DNA of 64,000 bases, from positions 16,439,453 to 16,503,452 of the forward strand of contig CM039502.1 in assembly GCA_022432975.1 (NCBI GenBank), given 5' to 3'. The notes beneath the pieces were generated by a model. It made no database searches. It had not been told where the DNA came from and was given only the letters and a program-made list of their open reading frames with translations. This DNA is from Begonia masoniana (taxonomy: Eukaryota; Streptophyta; Magnoliopsida; Cucurbitales; Begoniaceae). Positions 10,862-23,640 of this stretch are shown piece by piece. Both the position numbers and the translations under genes were made by a program. Each line of letters begins with the position of its first letter. The stretch's first letter is position 1.

Positions 10862-12375
10862 TGTTGCGAAAAATCGTGATACGCAAGTGCACGTGTCGCA
10901 AAAGTAATAAAGTGTGTGTAAGTACGAGTGTCGATCCCACGAGGAATAAATATGTTAAATATTGAATATGTAAATTTCAGTTAATTTGAAAAGAAATAAT
11001 AAGTTGATGATTTAAGATTTTAAATTAAAATAATTCAAATAAAATAAATTTAACAATTTAAATAATAGAAATAAATATAAAAGAGTAAGATTATATGATG
11101 AGAAAATCCAGGGTTCCGATTTCACTTAGCTAATCCTATTTATTAGCCCTAATTCAAGTAATTAAATCCTATTTCTATGTATTGATGGCAATTTCACGAA
11201 AATATTTATCAATCTCTCTCGAGCAAAGACAAACTTATTCAACTAACGAATTATCACCTCTCGGTCTCTAATCCTGAGAATTAATTGAATACATTAGGAA
11301 CAAGAAATTATATTACCACTCAAACGTCCTAACTATCTCTAGCCTAGGATCCTTTTTAAGGCAAAATATTCAGTGCACGGTTAAATTCTCCGCTCTCGCA
11401 TCCCGAATCAACCCTAAAGTTCTTAGTTTTGGTGATCAAGCAAACCTAAGCATTACGTTCAGAATAGATTACTCAACACAGAACAGGAACAGGAAATTAA
11501 ATACTTGAATTAAGAAAAATAAATAATCATAACTAGGCTACATCGAAACCCTAGAACAAACGTTTAGTTCATGCTAGAAGATAAATAAACAACGGAAATA
11601 TTATAGAGTTGCATAATAAAACAGTAGAAAGAAAAAGAAAAGAAAAATTATTCTGTAATTCTCTGCCGACGAAAATCGCCTCTGCTCTCTGTCGCCGAAT
11701 CCTCTCCAGCCGATACAGAATCTCCCATCATTTAGGTCTGCTCTAGGTTTTTAATGTGGTTTTTTCAGCCGATCAATGGTTGAGATGAAGTCTGTATTCA
11801 GTTTAACGGCTCGGATTAAAACACGTCCTCTTTCCATATTAACAATTTGATCAGCGATCGATCTCTGCCAAGTTATAGAGATCGATCGCGGCATTTCTTT
11901 GTAGCATATGTGTGGCGATCGATCTCTGTATTTCACAGAGATCGATCGCTGCTTCCTTCAAGTGATCGCTGCTGGCTATGTTAATTGTTCTTCTGCCTTT
12001 TCTCCATGTACTGCGATCGATCTCTGGATTCATAAAGAGATCGATCGCTGCTCTTCTATGTACAACAAATCGCTAGCTTCTCTTCAATTTGCAATTATGT
12101 ATATGTAGCGATCGATCTCTTCATTTCATAGATATCAATCGCGGCTATGGTTTGCTCTTAAAATTGCAAGCGATCAGTTGCTGAATGTCGATCAATTGCT
12201 TCTCACTTAACTTTGAATTTTAATTCTTTTCACCTCCTTTTTCCAGCCTCCTGTTCTATATTTAATATCTGCACACTTGCACACAATTTATCAATTTCTT
12301 CAAACACTCGAGGAAAAACTTATCAAATCAAGTGTAAAAAGATATAAATAAGTGTGTAAAATAACCACTTATTCA
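10862..12375 (-). repeat. Athila-like LTR, copy 2 (shared middle LTR)
   Basis: This LTR serves as 5' LTR of body 1 and 3' LTR of body 2. It is nearly identical to copies 1 and 3, but its final 20 bases (12356-12375) are disturbed by single-base insertions that continue into body 2. Confidence 0.9.
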
Positions 12376-13123
12376 CACCCACAAACTTGGAATGAAAGCT
12401 TGTCTTCAAGCGAACAAAATGCAACTCAGTTAACACAAATATATATTCTCCCCCCCACAAAAAAAAATTTAAAAAAATCTGCTTGATAAAATTCCAAATG
12501 GTAAAGCCAATACTTAATCAAGATTTTGGTTATTTGTCTCAGCTTGAAATAAATCCATACTACAATACAAGTAAAACCTTGCAAACGAAATAACCATAAT
12601 AACGCATTGGACAATAGCTTATATAGAAATCTTCGTGTGTGATGTGTTCATTCTCATTCTCTTCTATTGCTCGTTCAATTAATTGTAGCTAAGGTCAGGG
12701 ATACATTCTTATTTCGCTCGAGATCACTCCAGTCACTCTAATCCAGTCAGCATTTGCACTATCATCGAATAGCACATATCTATAAAATCAAAACAAAAAT
12801 CAATAGGTCTTCACAAGCTTGGCAGAAAGGCCAGGTAAGGGGTCGGAATTTTTATGGATTCAGCAAATATTAGAGCACCAATCCTTCCTCCTTATTTCAC
12901 CAATTCAGAAACTTTCTTCCAGTCACTTACAGATATTAAACTCATCAAACTTTCTTTCAAAGTGCACCCCCAAAACTTACTTCACATCAATCTCACCTAC
13001 TTTTAAATCCTTTGTCTTATACAACCACAATATCAATATAAACTACTAATTGATAAAAAATAAATAAATAAATAAATAAAATAAGAACGCGCCGCTGAAT
13101 TGTTCAAACTGCTTCTCTTTTTC

Positions 13124-13154
<31 letters not shown>

Positions 13155-14700
13155 TTACACACATAATAACAACGAATCATGCTGCAAAAAGAAACAAATG
13201 ACAAAGGAATTCCATAGAAGTTGTCACAGCTCCCCAACTACCTTAATGTAGATATATCTCGTGCCTCATTAATAGGTAGGACAAAAAATATATGTATGGC
13301 TGGTCTGAGATCAGGGGTGACAAATGAATTTGTTAAATACTAGCTAAAAGGGTGACTATGGGTGCACTGAAATGACACGACAAGGTAGGCTCACGAAAGC
13401 TCAAACGTGATCATAGAGAGGCCTAAATCGCATTTCCTGTCTTGAAAAATTCAAGTTGCATTGAGAGGATATTGAGCAAAACCAATACAGAATTGTCTCA
13501 CAATATGCATCTAATATAGGTGATTTGGTGTTCACTCCCGTAATGGTTTACTTCTTTCACCTCCACTTACTGTGGTTGGGTTCACTCTCATAAACTACAC
13601 CAAATACAACCAAAGAGAATCAAAAACAGAATGAAAACGTGCCAGATTTGTGAAATAACTATGTAAGCTCGTAAAATTCAAGGCGCTAAAAACAAATTAA
13701 TCTTTCACTCAGTATATCTCAAGGAATTAAAGCATGAATTTATTCTATTTAAATCATCATAGACACCTAAATCAAGTTCAGACTGCATAACCATGTCATA
13801 TAGCAACTGTTTCACAAGTAGAAAAAAAAATAATAATAATTGAAAACAGTAAAACACCCCCACACTTGAATTCAACTTGCCCTCAATGTTAATAAATCAT
13901 ATACGAAAATAAGGAAAATGGATATTGTACCTCATGTGGGCCCCCGCGTGTCGTCCTCATCATTGTTGTGTGATCAGGAATGGCCGCAATAAAATGCTCG
14001 GGTAAGTAGGGAAAGAGTGCTGATTGCGATGAAGAGCCATGGTGAGCATTGCGCGCCTCAAATATATTGCGCTATAAATAAGGAGTGCTCGATGAAGCGC
14101 TGTTCCAGGACGGGTCTGCCGTGTGTGGAGCCTCTCGTGTTGAGTAGTCAGATTTTCCACCATTCGTCCCACATCATCAAACGTATAAGAGATAGGAGGC
14201 AGGGATGAAGAGGAAGCCCCGATGGTGGGTGATGCAGCAGGCTGATCCCATTGCGTTGTTTCGTGCGGCTTCTCTGCGAGCCTCCTTATTTTGCATACGC
14301 TGTACGCGAGGGATAGCCACTGGTGGAGGAGGAATGGCTGCAATGTCATCAAGGTCATCAAATCCTAAATCATCAGCTCGGGCTATCCCATGTGGCCAAT
14401 CTGCAATCCTAGCAATCTTGGATGAGCTGTAAACTATCTGCTGGATCCAAGGATCATCTGTAGAGCTCATAGGGACATCAGCAGTGGCACACATATGAGT
14501 TAGAAGAACGGATGTATATGTCCTCCCGTGCCAGATCCCTTACTGATGTGAGAATATTGCGGTGGATCAACCGCCCGATATTATGGACCGCCCAGTAAGA
14601 ATGCAATATAGCATCACCACCCGTTTCTTTCGTCAACTCGGATTTCTGTGATGTAGGCATCAAATGCCTCGGATAAATTTGCACCAGGCCTGTGCGTATC
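12376..14700. other. Indel-rich stretch of body 2, likely poor consensus
   Basis: Compared with 4980-7290, this copy differs by dozens of one- or two-base insertions and deletions, many in homopolymers (for example the C and A runs at about 12450-12475). Sequence on both sides is almost identical to body 1. The pattern is that of uncorrected long reads rather than substitution-driven decay. Coding breaks here should not be trusted. Confidence 0.7.
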
Positions 14701-15202
14701 GGTTGAGGCAGCTAGAGATAATATGGAGAGGTCGAGTCTGATCTTGCCGAGAATAACTCCAACTGGAACCTCTGTGACCTATCTCCCAGAGAATAAGCTC
14801 ATAATCTGGCCCGGCATCTAACATAGCCTGAAAATCGTCCGGTGTGTCATTGTCGAGGCCCAGGTAGGCATTAATAGCTTCAGCAGAAAAATGTATAAGT
14901 TGATGTCGAACTCTGACTGGCCTGTCTATGTTGGCTGCTTTAAGATTTGCGTAAAATTCACGAACGACATTTACGTTCGCCTCGCCTTCTAGGACGGCCA
15001 GTGTCTCCCACCCGCGTTGTAGGAGGGTGGTCAAAATAAGTCCATCGTCCGCAGAAGGTTGAAATTGTATTTCGCAAATGATTGCTTTATCTCTGGCCAT
15101 AAATTCCTGATAATAGTTTGCTGCCGTAGGATTGAGAAATGAGTGTTGGACGGGTGGAAATGAAACTAGACAGGTGTTGGCTCGTGATCGTCTCGGCGGC
15201 AT
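13932..15202 (-). pseudogene. Second copy of plant transposon-protein ORF2, frameshifted
   Basis: The first 178 codons from 15202 are identical in sequence to the intact copy at 6538-7815. After about 14665 the frame breaks repeatedly by single-base indels, inside the indel-rich stretch. The fragments still match the intact copy in alternating frames down to about 13935. It is either a recent pseudogene or an assembly artefact; I favour the latter. Confidence 0.75.
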
Positions 15203-15428
15203 GTTGAACTAGCTCGCGAAATATCCTGTGTCTGACAGCGAGGGGAAGTGCGAGATGAAGAATAGCTGACGAAGGCGGGAGAGCGATCGAGCGCGGTGGA
15301 GAGAGAGAGGATCGCGGTGTGGTTCGCGGTGGAGAGAAGCGAAAACAGAGATAGGGTTTTGAGAAAATGAAATTGAAGAGTATAAAAAAAAATCGATCAA
15401 GTGTCGGATCTAAAAAGACCCACTAGAG

Positions 15429-15470
15429 GCAGCGATCGATCTCGGAGAGTCTTCAGAGATCGATCGCTGC
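15429..15470. promoter_or_regulatory. GCGATCGATC hairpin upstream of ORF2 (body 2)
   Basis: An unchanged copy of the 15-bp-arm inverted repeat at 8043-8084. Its conservation is uninformative because the two bodies are nearly identical here. Confidence 0.7.
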
Positions 15471-15695
15471 GTTTTAAAATATTTCGATTTTTTTTTTTTT
15501 TTTTTTAGAATAATTAAACTAAAACGATAATAATAATAAATGTAAAACGTGAAATTGAAGAAATAATAATAATAATAATAATAATAAGATAAGTAAACTA
15601 AAATAAAATAGAACAACAATAAAATAAAATAAAATTAATGGGTTACCTCCCACCAAGTGCGTGTTTTAACGTCGTCAGCTTGACGATATGCTGCG

Positions 15696-18120
15696 TCATG
15701 TGGGATCACGATATATAATGGAATTTGCATTTTTAACCGTACCGTCCCAATATGGTAACCATTGTTGCCCATTTACGAAACTTATCATTTGCCAAAAGTT
15801 TGTTGTAGTCGGGTGGTTTCTTTATATGTGGTAGGACCCGTAATGGCGACTGTCTCAAATTTTCAACGCACTGCTTCCCATTAGGCTCAGAAAATTCGTT
15901 TGGTTGACGTGAAGCTTCTATTGGGTACTCCAGTGATTTATAGACCTTGAATGTGACATCTTCATCTTGTACGTGCAATTTAAGTTCTCCCTTTCTTAGG
16001 TCAATTACAGCACCCCTGTGGCTAAGAATGGTCGACCTAATATTATAGGGATACCACGATCGTCCTCCATATCAAGAATCAAGAACTCAACGGGGAAAAA
16101 TAAACTTGTCGACTTTGATGAGGACATCTTCAATAACCCCATACGATGCTTTATAGAGCGATCGGCCATCTGTAGAACTACACTTGTGGGCTTTGCTTCA
16201 CCGATACCAAGCCTCCGAAATATAGATAGAGGCATCAGGTTAATGCTCGCTCCCAAATCACAAAGTGCCCTTTCAAATATAGAATTCCAATTTCGCATGG
16301 AATAGTGAAACTTCCTGGGTCTTTCAGTTTTTGTGGAAGCTTCCTCTGAATAATAGCACTGCATTCTTCTGTAAGAGCTATAAAACCACACTCCTCTATT
16401 TTGCGCTTGTGGGAAAGAATATCTTTCAAAAATTTTGCATATTTAGGCATTTGCTCGAGAGCCTCAGCGAATGGAATGTTGATGTGGAGCTTTTTGAAGA
16501 TATCAAGGAACTTAGCAAACTGGTTATCAAACTTTGCATTTTCAGGCGTTGTTGGAAAGGAACGTTGGGGATGATCTCCTTTGGAATCTGAGCTGGAGCG
16601 TCTAGTAGCTCTTGATCCTTTGATGTGGACTCGGATGATGACGAATGCACTCCGTCATGTGCGACCACTTTCTTATTTTCCTTGGCACAATTTTCAAACA
16701 CTGCTCCACTTCTAAGTGTGATGGCATTGCACTGTTCTCTAGGATTGACTTCAGTGGAACTAGGTAATGTGCCCTGAGGGCGACCATTTAATGCAGCTGC
16801 CATCTGTCCCATTTGGATTTCTAAGCTTCGAATTTGGGCTGACTGGTTTTGCAAGGTTGTTCGTGTTTCGGCCATAAATTTAGTTGTGTACTCCCCCATT
16901 TCAGCAATCATATTACTAGTGCGTTCTCCCATCTTTGCAATTAAATCCTCCAGATTAGATTTTCTCTCTGGAAACGGAGGTCCCGACTGATTAGCTTGTG
17001 GCATCTGTATGGCGTTGTTCGGGTTCTTCCACGAGAAGTTCAGATGATTGTTGTGCCCCCCATTATAGTAATTTCCGGAATTTTGAAGCGTTGGTCTATT
17101 ATAATTTCCCACAAATTGAGCTTGTTCAGATGAATTGCTAGCCATTTGGTTTCCTTGCTGACGTTTTCACTAGCATGTGGTCCTTGGCACCAATGACATT
17201 GTATGATCGGGGAATGAATTGCATTAACTCGAGCTTGATTACCTTGGATGTGCTGAGTGAGGGATGCAACCTGTGTAGTCAATGCTTTATCGCTTCCATT
17301 TCTGGGGTATTTGGCTGCCTCCTCAAAATCTGACGTTCAACAGGACACTGGTCATTATTTAGGGATAACTCTTCTAACAAGTTGAACGCCTCCTCTTCCG
17401 TCTTTTGTAATAGTGATCCACCAGCCGCTGAGTTGACAAGAGTCCGTGTAGAAACTGATAAACCGATGAAGAATGTCTGTATTTGCATCCATTGTGGTAG
17501 ACCATGTTGGGGGCATTTTCTTAAAAGCTCCTTGAATCGGCCCCATGCTTCATAGATTGTCTCACCATCAAATTGAGCAAAATTGGTGATCTCATTACGG
17601 AGTTTCGCCATCTTTTCAAAGGGAAAGAACTTGGATAGAAATTTCTGCATTAGTTCATTCCACGTGGTAATTGAATCCGAGGGTAAGGAGTTCAACCAAT
17701 TCTTTGCGCGATCTCTTAGTGTGAAGGGGAATAACCTGAGCTTGATAGCATCCTCAGAGACATTATGGTATTTAAAAGTATCACAGACCTCGACGAAGCT
17801 AGCAATATGATCCTTAGGGTCCTCATTAGGCAGGCCACAAATTGATACTGTTGGATCATTTGTATTGTTCCCGGCTTTATTTCAAAATTATTGCACGTGA
17901 TAGCAGGTTTCCGAATTGCTGATTGAATTCCGTCCATGGTTGGCATAACATAATCGAGCAAAGTTCGTCGTCCGACCTCTGCCACTTCAACCCTCTGTTG
18001 TAGATTTGTGTTTTGATCATCTGCCATAATTGCTTGTTTTGTTTCCCTTCGATTTCGGCGACAAGTTCGTTCAATTTCAGTGTCGAGAGGGATTAGGTTG
18101 GCTGTACCTAATTTTCGCAT
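15696..18120 (-). pseudogene. gag-PR: Athila-type gag-protease, body 2 (several 1-nt frameshifts)
   Basis: This is the same gene as at 8313-10740, starting MRKLGTANLIPLD at 18120. Single-base losses occur near 17840, 17285, 17163, 16543, 16272 and 15777-16150, mostly in short homopolymers. The two sites broken in body 1 (near 10535 and 9925) are intact here. Capsid, zinc knuckle and protease blocks are all recognisable, including Asp-Leu-Gly-Ala-Ser near 16245. Confidence 0.8.
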
Positions 18121-18217
18121 ACACCTGTAATGTGCAAATAATATAATTTAAGCCTAGCAGCAAAAGAAAATTCAAATATAAACTAAAATCAAATAATTCA
18201 ATAATAACAAAATTAAC

Positions 18218-18235
18218 TCCCTGGCAACGGCGCCA
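18218..18235 (-). other. Primer binding site, tRNA-Asp type (body 2)
   Basis: Identical to the site at 10838-10855, next to LTR copy 3. It marks 18242-19753 as the 5' LTR of the array in element sense. Confidence 0.85.
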
Positions 18236-18241
18236 AAAACT

Positions 18242-19753
18242 TGTTGCGAAAAATCGTGATACGCAAGTGCACGTGTCGCAAAAGTAATAAAGTGTGTGTA
18301 AGTACGAGTGTCGATCCCACGAGGAATAAATATGTTAAATATTGAATATGTAAATTTCAGTTTAATTTGAAAAGAAATAATAAGTTGATGATTTAAGATT
18401 TTAAATTAAAATAATTCAAATAAAATAAATTTAACAATTTAAATAATAGAAATAAATATAAAAGAGTAAGATTATATGATGAGAAAATCCAGGGTTCCGA
18501 TTTCACTTAGCTAATCCTATTTATTAGCCCTAATTCAAGTAATTAAATCCTATTTCTATGTATTGATGGCAATTTCACGAAAATATTTATCAATCTCTCT
18601 CGAGCAAAGACAAACTTATTCAACTAACGAATTATCACCTCTCGGTCTCTAATCCTGAGAATTAATTGAATACATTAGGAACAAGAAATTATATTACCAC
18701 TCAAACGTCCTAACTATCTCTAGCCTAGGATCCCTTTTAAGGCAAAATATTCAGTGCACGGTTAATTCTCCGCTCTCGCATCCCGAATCAACCCTAAAGT
18801 TCTTAGTTTTGGTGATCAAGCAACCTAAGCATTACGTTCAGAATAGATTACTCAACACAGAACAGGAACAGGAAATTAAATACTTGAATTAAGAAAAATA
18901 AATAATCATAACTAGGCTACATCGAAACCCTAGAACAAACGTTTAGTTCATGCTAGAAGATAAATAAACAACGGAAATATTATAGAGTTGCATAATAAAA
19001 CAGTAGAAAGAAAAAGAAAAGAAAAATTATTCTGTAATTCTCTGCCGACGAAAATCGCCTCTGCTCTCTGTCGCCGAATCCTCTCCAGCCGATACAGAAT
19101 CTCCCATCATTTAGGTCTGCTCTAGGTTTTTAATGTGGTTTTTCAGCCGATCAATGGTTGAGATGAAGTCTGTATTCAGTTTAACGGCTCGGATTAAAAC
19201 ACGTCCTCTTTCCATATTAACAATTTGATCAGCGATCGATCTCTGCCAAGTTATAGAGATCGATCGCGGCATTTCTTTGTAGCATATGTGTGGCGATCGA
19301 TCTCTGTATTTCACAGAGATCGATCGCTGCTTCCTTCAAGTGATCGCTGCTGGCTATGTTAATTGTTCTCTGCCTTTTCTCCATGTACTGCGATCGATCT
19401 CTGGATTCATAAAGAGATCGATCGCTGCTCTTCTATGTACAACAAATCGCTAGCTTCTCTTCAATTTGCAATTATGTATATGTAGCGATCGATCTCTTCA
19501 TTTCATAGATATCAATCGCGGCTATGGTTTGCTCTTAAAATTGCAAGCGATCAGTTGCTGAATGTCGATCAATTGCTTCTCACTTAACTTTGAATTTTAA
19601 TTCTTTTTCACCTCCTTTTTCCAGCCTCCTGTTCTATATTTAATATCTGCACACTTGCACACAATTTATCAAATTTCTTCAAACACTCGAGGAAAAACTT
19701 ATCAAATCAAGTGTAAAAAGATATAAATAAGTGTGTAAAATACACACTTATCA
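18242..19753 (-). repeat. Athila-like LTR, copy 3 (outer 5' LTR)
   Basis: Length is 1512 bp. It shares with LTR copy 2 two variants that differ from copy 1, and has its own change near 18733. It is followed by the right target duplication TGCAC at 19754-19758, after which the interrupted CRM-like LTR resumes. Confidence 0.92.
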
Positions 19754-19986
19754 TGCACCCAAGCAACAATCTGGGCCATCAGATCGCGCGCACAGATCAG
19801 CATCCAACACCGTTGATGAGGCACGCGGCTGCTCCAGGCTGGACCGTTTGATGTGTGCGCCAGCAGCTTCCATCAACTAGATGCGCGCGCACGGATGCCT
19901 CCCTCCATGGCCGCCGATTATTTTGCATCCAATGGCCACCATTTCTTCTTCAATCCATGCCAAACCCTAATCCACCTTAGGTTGCC

Positions 19987-19994
19987 TATATAAG
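19987..19994 (+). promoter_or_regulatory. TATA box in the CRM-like 5' LTR
   Basis: TATATAAG lies in a context (GCCTATATAAGCATAGC) that is identical in the 3' LTR at 28024-28030. A transcription start about 30 bp downstream is inferred. The two insertions upstream separate this core promoter from most of the original U3. Confidence 0.6.
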
Positions 19995-20653
19995 CATAGC
20001 ATTGGTGCATGTATTGAAACTTTTGCCCATTTTTATGAAATTGCTATTTCCTTAACTAAGGTTAGAAGCCTCTCCTTGGGTGTTTCCTCGATTCTTGAAT
20101 CGAGTGGAGAGGTCCTCCCTTGTTTCCCTAGCCCTCGGGTTGCTAGGTGAACTCAAATCTTTCCCTCACCCTCTTCTCTTGAGATTTGGGTTTGAGGACG
20201 AAAACCTAGGCCTACGGTGGTCGTTTCTCTCTGGAAAAACGTGCACCCGAGAGCTCAAACGTGAGATAGCTCCTCGGGTCCACCAAGGGTATTTCCATTT
20301 TCTCTACATCCATCTTATTTCTTGCATTTTATTTCTCCTTCACTTCGTCCATACACTTTCTCACACACTCAATTTTATTTTATTGCATTTTTCTCTTCAT
20401 CTCCACTTCATCTTCTTCACGGTTTTCACACACTCAATCCACCTTCATCTTGTTCATTTATCTTTGCATTTCTTCCATTTTATTCCCTTAATGTTCGGCC
20501 ATCACTCACACACACATCACCTTCATCTCATTTCCATTTTTCTATTTATTTTCTTCATATTATTTTCGGTTTTGTGCTACACTACCTCACCCGAGCACTT
20601 GGTTAACTTTGTGGGTTTAACACAGCTCCTTTTCTAAGGGACCCCGTGTCAAG

Positions 20654-20665
20654 TGGTATCAGAGC
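20654..20665 (+). other. Primer binding site, tRNA-iMet type (CRM-like element)
   Basis: TGGTATCAGAGC lies two bases after the LTR end. It complements the 3' end of plant initiator tRNA-Met and confirms the LTR boundary at 20651. Confidence 0.9.
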
Positions 20666-21706
20666 GTAAGGTGCTTCCCTTATGCGTTTTAGTTGCATTT
20701 GACACTAGTCAAAAGATCGCACAAAACCAGGATAGCCGCTCTTGTTTCTAGCCTTATTTTCGGATCTATTGTTGTGCTAACTTTGTGCTATTCATGTCGT
20801 ATTATTTTCTGCTATTCTCTTGCCATTTAATAGCATGAAATGTATGTTAAAATTTGATTGCATAGTGGCATTTAAATCGGCAAGGTGAGCATCAATTTTT
20901 CCCTCGGTTTCTCTTACTTGTTCTCAGTTTTTGGCATGATATTGGCTCGGTTCTTACATCTTCTTTTGCTTCGGTTTTGCTAGCATTTAATGATATGTTT
21001 TACGCCTTGTTAGCATCTAAAATTTACAGTAACTTATTACCAAAAACCTGAATATATTGAAGCATGAAAACCGACCAAAGCTAATTCTATAAATCGGCTA
21101 TTTGTGTTTGTTTCTCCTTGGTTTTTCATGCATGATTCTTCTCATTTTTCCAGCTTATATTGCTACGATTGTTTCTACTTATTAGCACTTAGATTTATCT
21201 TGTGACTCATCCATTACATGCTAACACTTTAGTATAAAAATCGGTATGCAAATGGATACAAAATGTTGCTCTAAAATCGGCCATTAATTAAAAGAAATTT
21301 TGCTTTATAATAGAAAATTACAGCATGTTAAACTTGTTATAACTTGTGATTTTAATGATATGTCTTGCTGTTTTTGAATTATAAGATCTGCATTGGAATT
21401 ATATTGGTTGAATATTGGTTAAAGTTAAGGAATTTGTGATGTTTGGTTGGATTGGTGAAACTAGACACTTATTGAAATTTCATTTCTAAAATTAGTTTGC
21501 TAAGTATTTATTGAAATTGCTAAGTTCATTATTGATTTCAAATTTAAAATGTTAAGTGTGAGCATGAATTTTATCTATTATTGTCTTAACTAGGAAACAT
21601 TCCTTAGTACCTAAATTTCATCTAAGATACTAAATAGATAATCACCTCACCAATGTAAGATGAACAACTTAGACATAAATTTGAATTTGAATTAAAATAC
21701 TTAGTT
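20666..21706 (+). other. Untranslated leader of the CRM-like element
   Basis: About 1 kb of AT-rich sequence with no credible frame, between the primer site and gag. Short related phrases around CATGAAAACCGACC and AAATCGGC recur, suggesting old internal duplication. Confidence 0.6.
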
Positions 21707-22905
21707 ATGACTAATAGAAGTGGATTTACACGTGATACACCACACCAAGAGACTAATCGAATTAGGGACACTCCCCCTCCCGAAAACACACATCTTGAGG
21801 GTGAATCTAGCATGCAAGGTGGAATGCAAGGTCAAATCAATGCCCTAACAGGCTTGGTCACTAACCTCACCCAACAAATCAAGGACGTTTCCCTTGAAAT
21901 AGCCCAATTTAAGGAATACATGAACAACCATCCTCGACGAGAATCCCATCAACGAGAAACCTTCTCTAGGATTATACCCAAATGTCCTAGACGTCGTACC
22001 TCTTTTCAACAACCCTTAGAGGAAGAAGAATGAGCGGAGCCCCAAAGAAGGAAACCCCATTATTATGAATCGGAGGATGAGGAATGGGCGGGAGATGAAT
22101 AAGAGCAATATTGTCCAAATCGTCGTAAGGACAACGACGACCTCCGTAACATTAAGATCTTAATTCCACCTTTCAATGAAACGTGTGACGGCCACACATA
22201 TTTAGATTGAGTTGACAAGGGTGTGAGAGTTTTTGAATGCCATGATTACTCCGAGAGAGTAAAAATAAAACTTGCTTCTCTTGAACTTACGGGCCACGCT
22301 GCACTATGGTGGTCCAACCTTAAAAGCCAAAGAATGAGAACATTAGGTTACCCCGTCTCAACTTGGAATTTCATGAAAGAATTAATGCATAAGAGGTTTG
22401 TCCCCCGACACTATAAACACGAGCTTTTCCACCAACTCCAAACCCTTAGAAAAGATAACCTCACCGTTGACGAATACCTTACGGAATTTGAAACACTCAA
22501 TATGCGCTGTGCTATTGAGGAACCTGAAGAACAACTAATCGCGAGGTTTATTCAAGGACTCAACCGCGAAATAGGTGATGCGGTGGAAATACAACAACTT
22601 GAGGCTATGGACTTGGTTATCCAATTAGCCCTCACGGTGGAGAGACAATTGAAAAGAAAACGTGAAAGCAATATTCCTAACAAGTTCCCACCAAGAAATT
22701 TTGACCATGAGAAATTTACTCCAAAGCATGAAGACAAGAGGCCCTTCAATCGTAATTGGCCTCCGAAAGGATCAAACACCACTCACAATCCCCCACCAAC
22801 AAACAAAACCCTAGAAAACCAACCAAAAGGACCAAGATCACGTGATGTCCAATGCTTTAAATGTCTAGGCAAGGGGCATTATGCTAACGAATGCACTAAC
22901 CGCCG
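21707..22905 (+). pseudogene. gag: CRM-like gag, interrupted by stops and a solo LTR
   Basis: The frame starts MTNRSGFTRDTP at 21707. In-frame stops lie at 22031 (TGA), 22100 (TAA) and 22208 (TGA where Trp is expected). The capsid block (about 22223-22660) has Leu-Thr-Gly-His-Ala-Ala-Leu-Trp-Trp and a Val-Asp-Glu-Tyr-Leu-x-x-Phe-Glu stretch. A canonical zinc knuckle Cys-x2-Cys-x4-His-x4-Cys lies at about 22852-22893. The frame is cut at 22905 by a solo LTR and resumes at 25689. The product would form the element's RNA-packaging particle. The stops look like single transitions. Confidence 0.85.
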
Positions 22906-22939
22906 TGTAACGACTCTATTACTGTACCCAATTTTTCCG

Positions 22940-22942
<3 letters not shown>

Positions 22943-23014
<72 letters not shown>
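22943..23014. repeat. (TA)n microsatellite
   Basis: A pure TA run of about 72 bp near the end of the solo LTR. The frame that appears to run through it (repeated Tyr-Ile) is not a gene. Confidence 0.95.
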
Positions 23015-23017
<3 letters not shown>

Positions 23018-23214
23018 ATTTATATATCTATATATCTTTTTCTTTTTTACCTCAGTCAATCCTATAGGTAAAAGGCAGAAATTTAAAAAGTTGATAGAAT
23101 TAACCATGACACTATTAAATAAGTTTAAAACATTATTTTAAAAACATTTCAACAATGAACATCGGCAGAGAACCGGGCATAAATGGGCAATCTCCCCTAA
23201 AATGACGGTGCGTC

Positions 23215-23640
23215 TTCGATCGCCCAAACGTGGGATCAATCGCCCATTGGCAATCTCTGTTTTTTGGCCAGCGAGTTCCTGGTGAAGCATCACCATCGCG
23301 GCGACCACCACGAGGGGCGATCGATCACCCTTTTGGGGTGATCGATCGCACACCTCTAGAATTCTTCAGAGCTGGCTACCATGGGTGATCGATCCCCACC
23401 CTTGGGGCGATCGATCGCCCAAACGGGCGATCAATCGCCCATTGGCAATCTCTGGTTTTGGCCATCGATTGCCTGTGTGAAGCTATCACAGATCGCAGCG
23501 ACCACACGAGGGGCGCTAGCGATCACGCCGTTTTGGTTGATCGATCGCCACACGCTCTAGAATTCTTCAGAGCTGGCGACCATGGTTGATCTATCCCCAC
23601 CCTTGGGCATCGTACTCGCCATGGTCCTCTGGATTTTCCA
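23215..23640. promoter_or_regulatory. GATCGATCG palindrome zone in solo LTR
   Basis: About ten full or degenerate copies of GGCGATCGATCGCC-type palindromes occur, several as pairs flanking a CTCTAGAATTCTTCAGAG stem (about 23352 and 23560). A partial duplication of about 190 bp is visible (23305-23440 against 23400-23600). A second stem, TCCTCTGGA with its complement, ends the zone. Confidence 0.7.

Larger units (their letters stand above)
3465..19753 (-). mobile_element. Athila-like non-autonomous LTR element in tandem (three LTRs, two bodies)
   Basis: Order on the plus strand is LTR 3465-4979, body, LTR 10862-12375, body, LTR 18242-19753. One 5-bp duplication, TGCAC, flanks the whole unit (3460-3464 and 19754-19758), so it is one insertion that became a tandem, either by unequal recombination between LTRs or by assembly. 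On the minus strand each body has a tRNA-Asp primer site, an Athila-type gag-protease frame, a hairpin leader, a second frame of the plant transposon-protein family, a long non-coding stretch and a polypurine tract. No RT, RNase H or integrase is present in either body, so it is a TR-GAG-like parasite. Confidence 0.88.
1038..20651 (+). repeat. 5' LTR of CRM-like element, split by two insertions
   Basis: The LTR is seen in three pieces: 1038-1381, about 3184-3464, and 19759-20651. Together they align end to end with the intact 3' LTR at 27117-28611. A hAT element and an Athila-like tandem account for the interruptions, each with its own target duplication. The last piece has a TATA box and a long pyrimidine-rich tract (about 20280-20590). 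Confidence 0.9.

Noticed and set aside
20080..20637. 185-codon frame rich in His, Phe and Leu
   Set aside because: It lies in the pyrimidine-rich part of an LTR; the 3' LTR lacks the middle of it and shows no frame conservation.
20654..20665. tRNA gene at the TGGTATCAGAGC sites
   Set aside because: Only the primer complement is present; no tRNA cloverleaf surrounds any of the sites.
22900..23107. Gag frame extending through Tyr-Ile repeats
   Set aside because: The extension is the TA microsatellite of an inserted solo LTR; the true gag continuation is at 25689.
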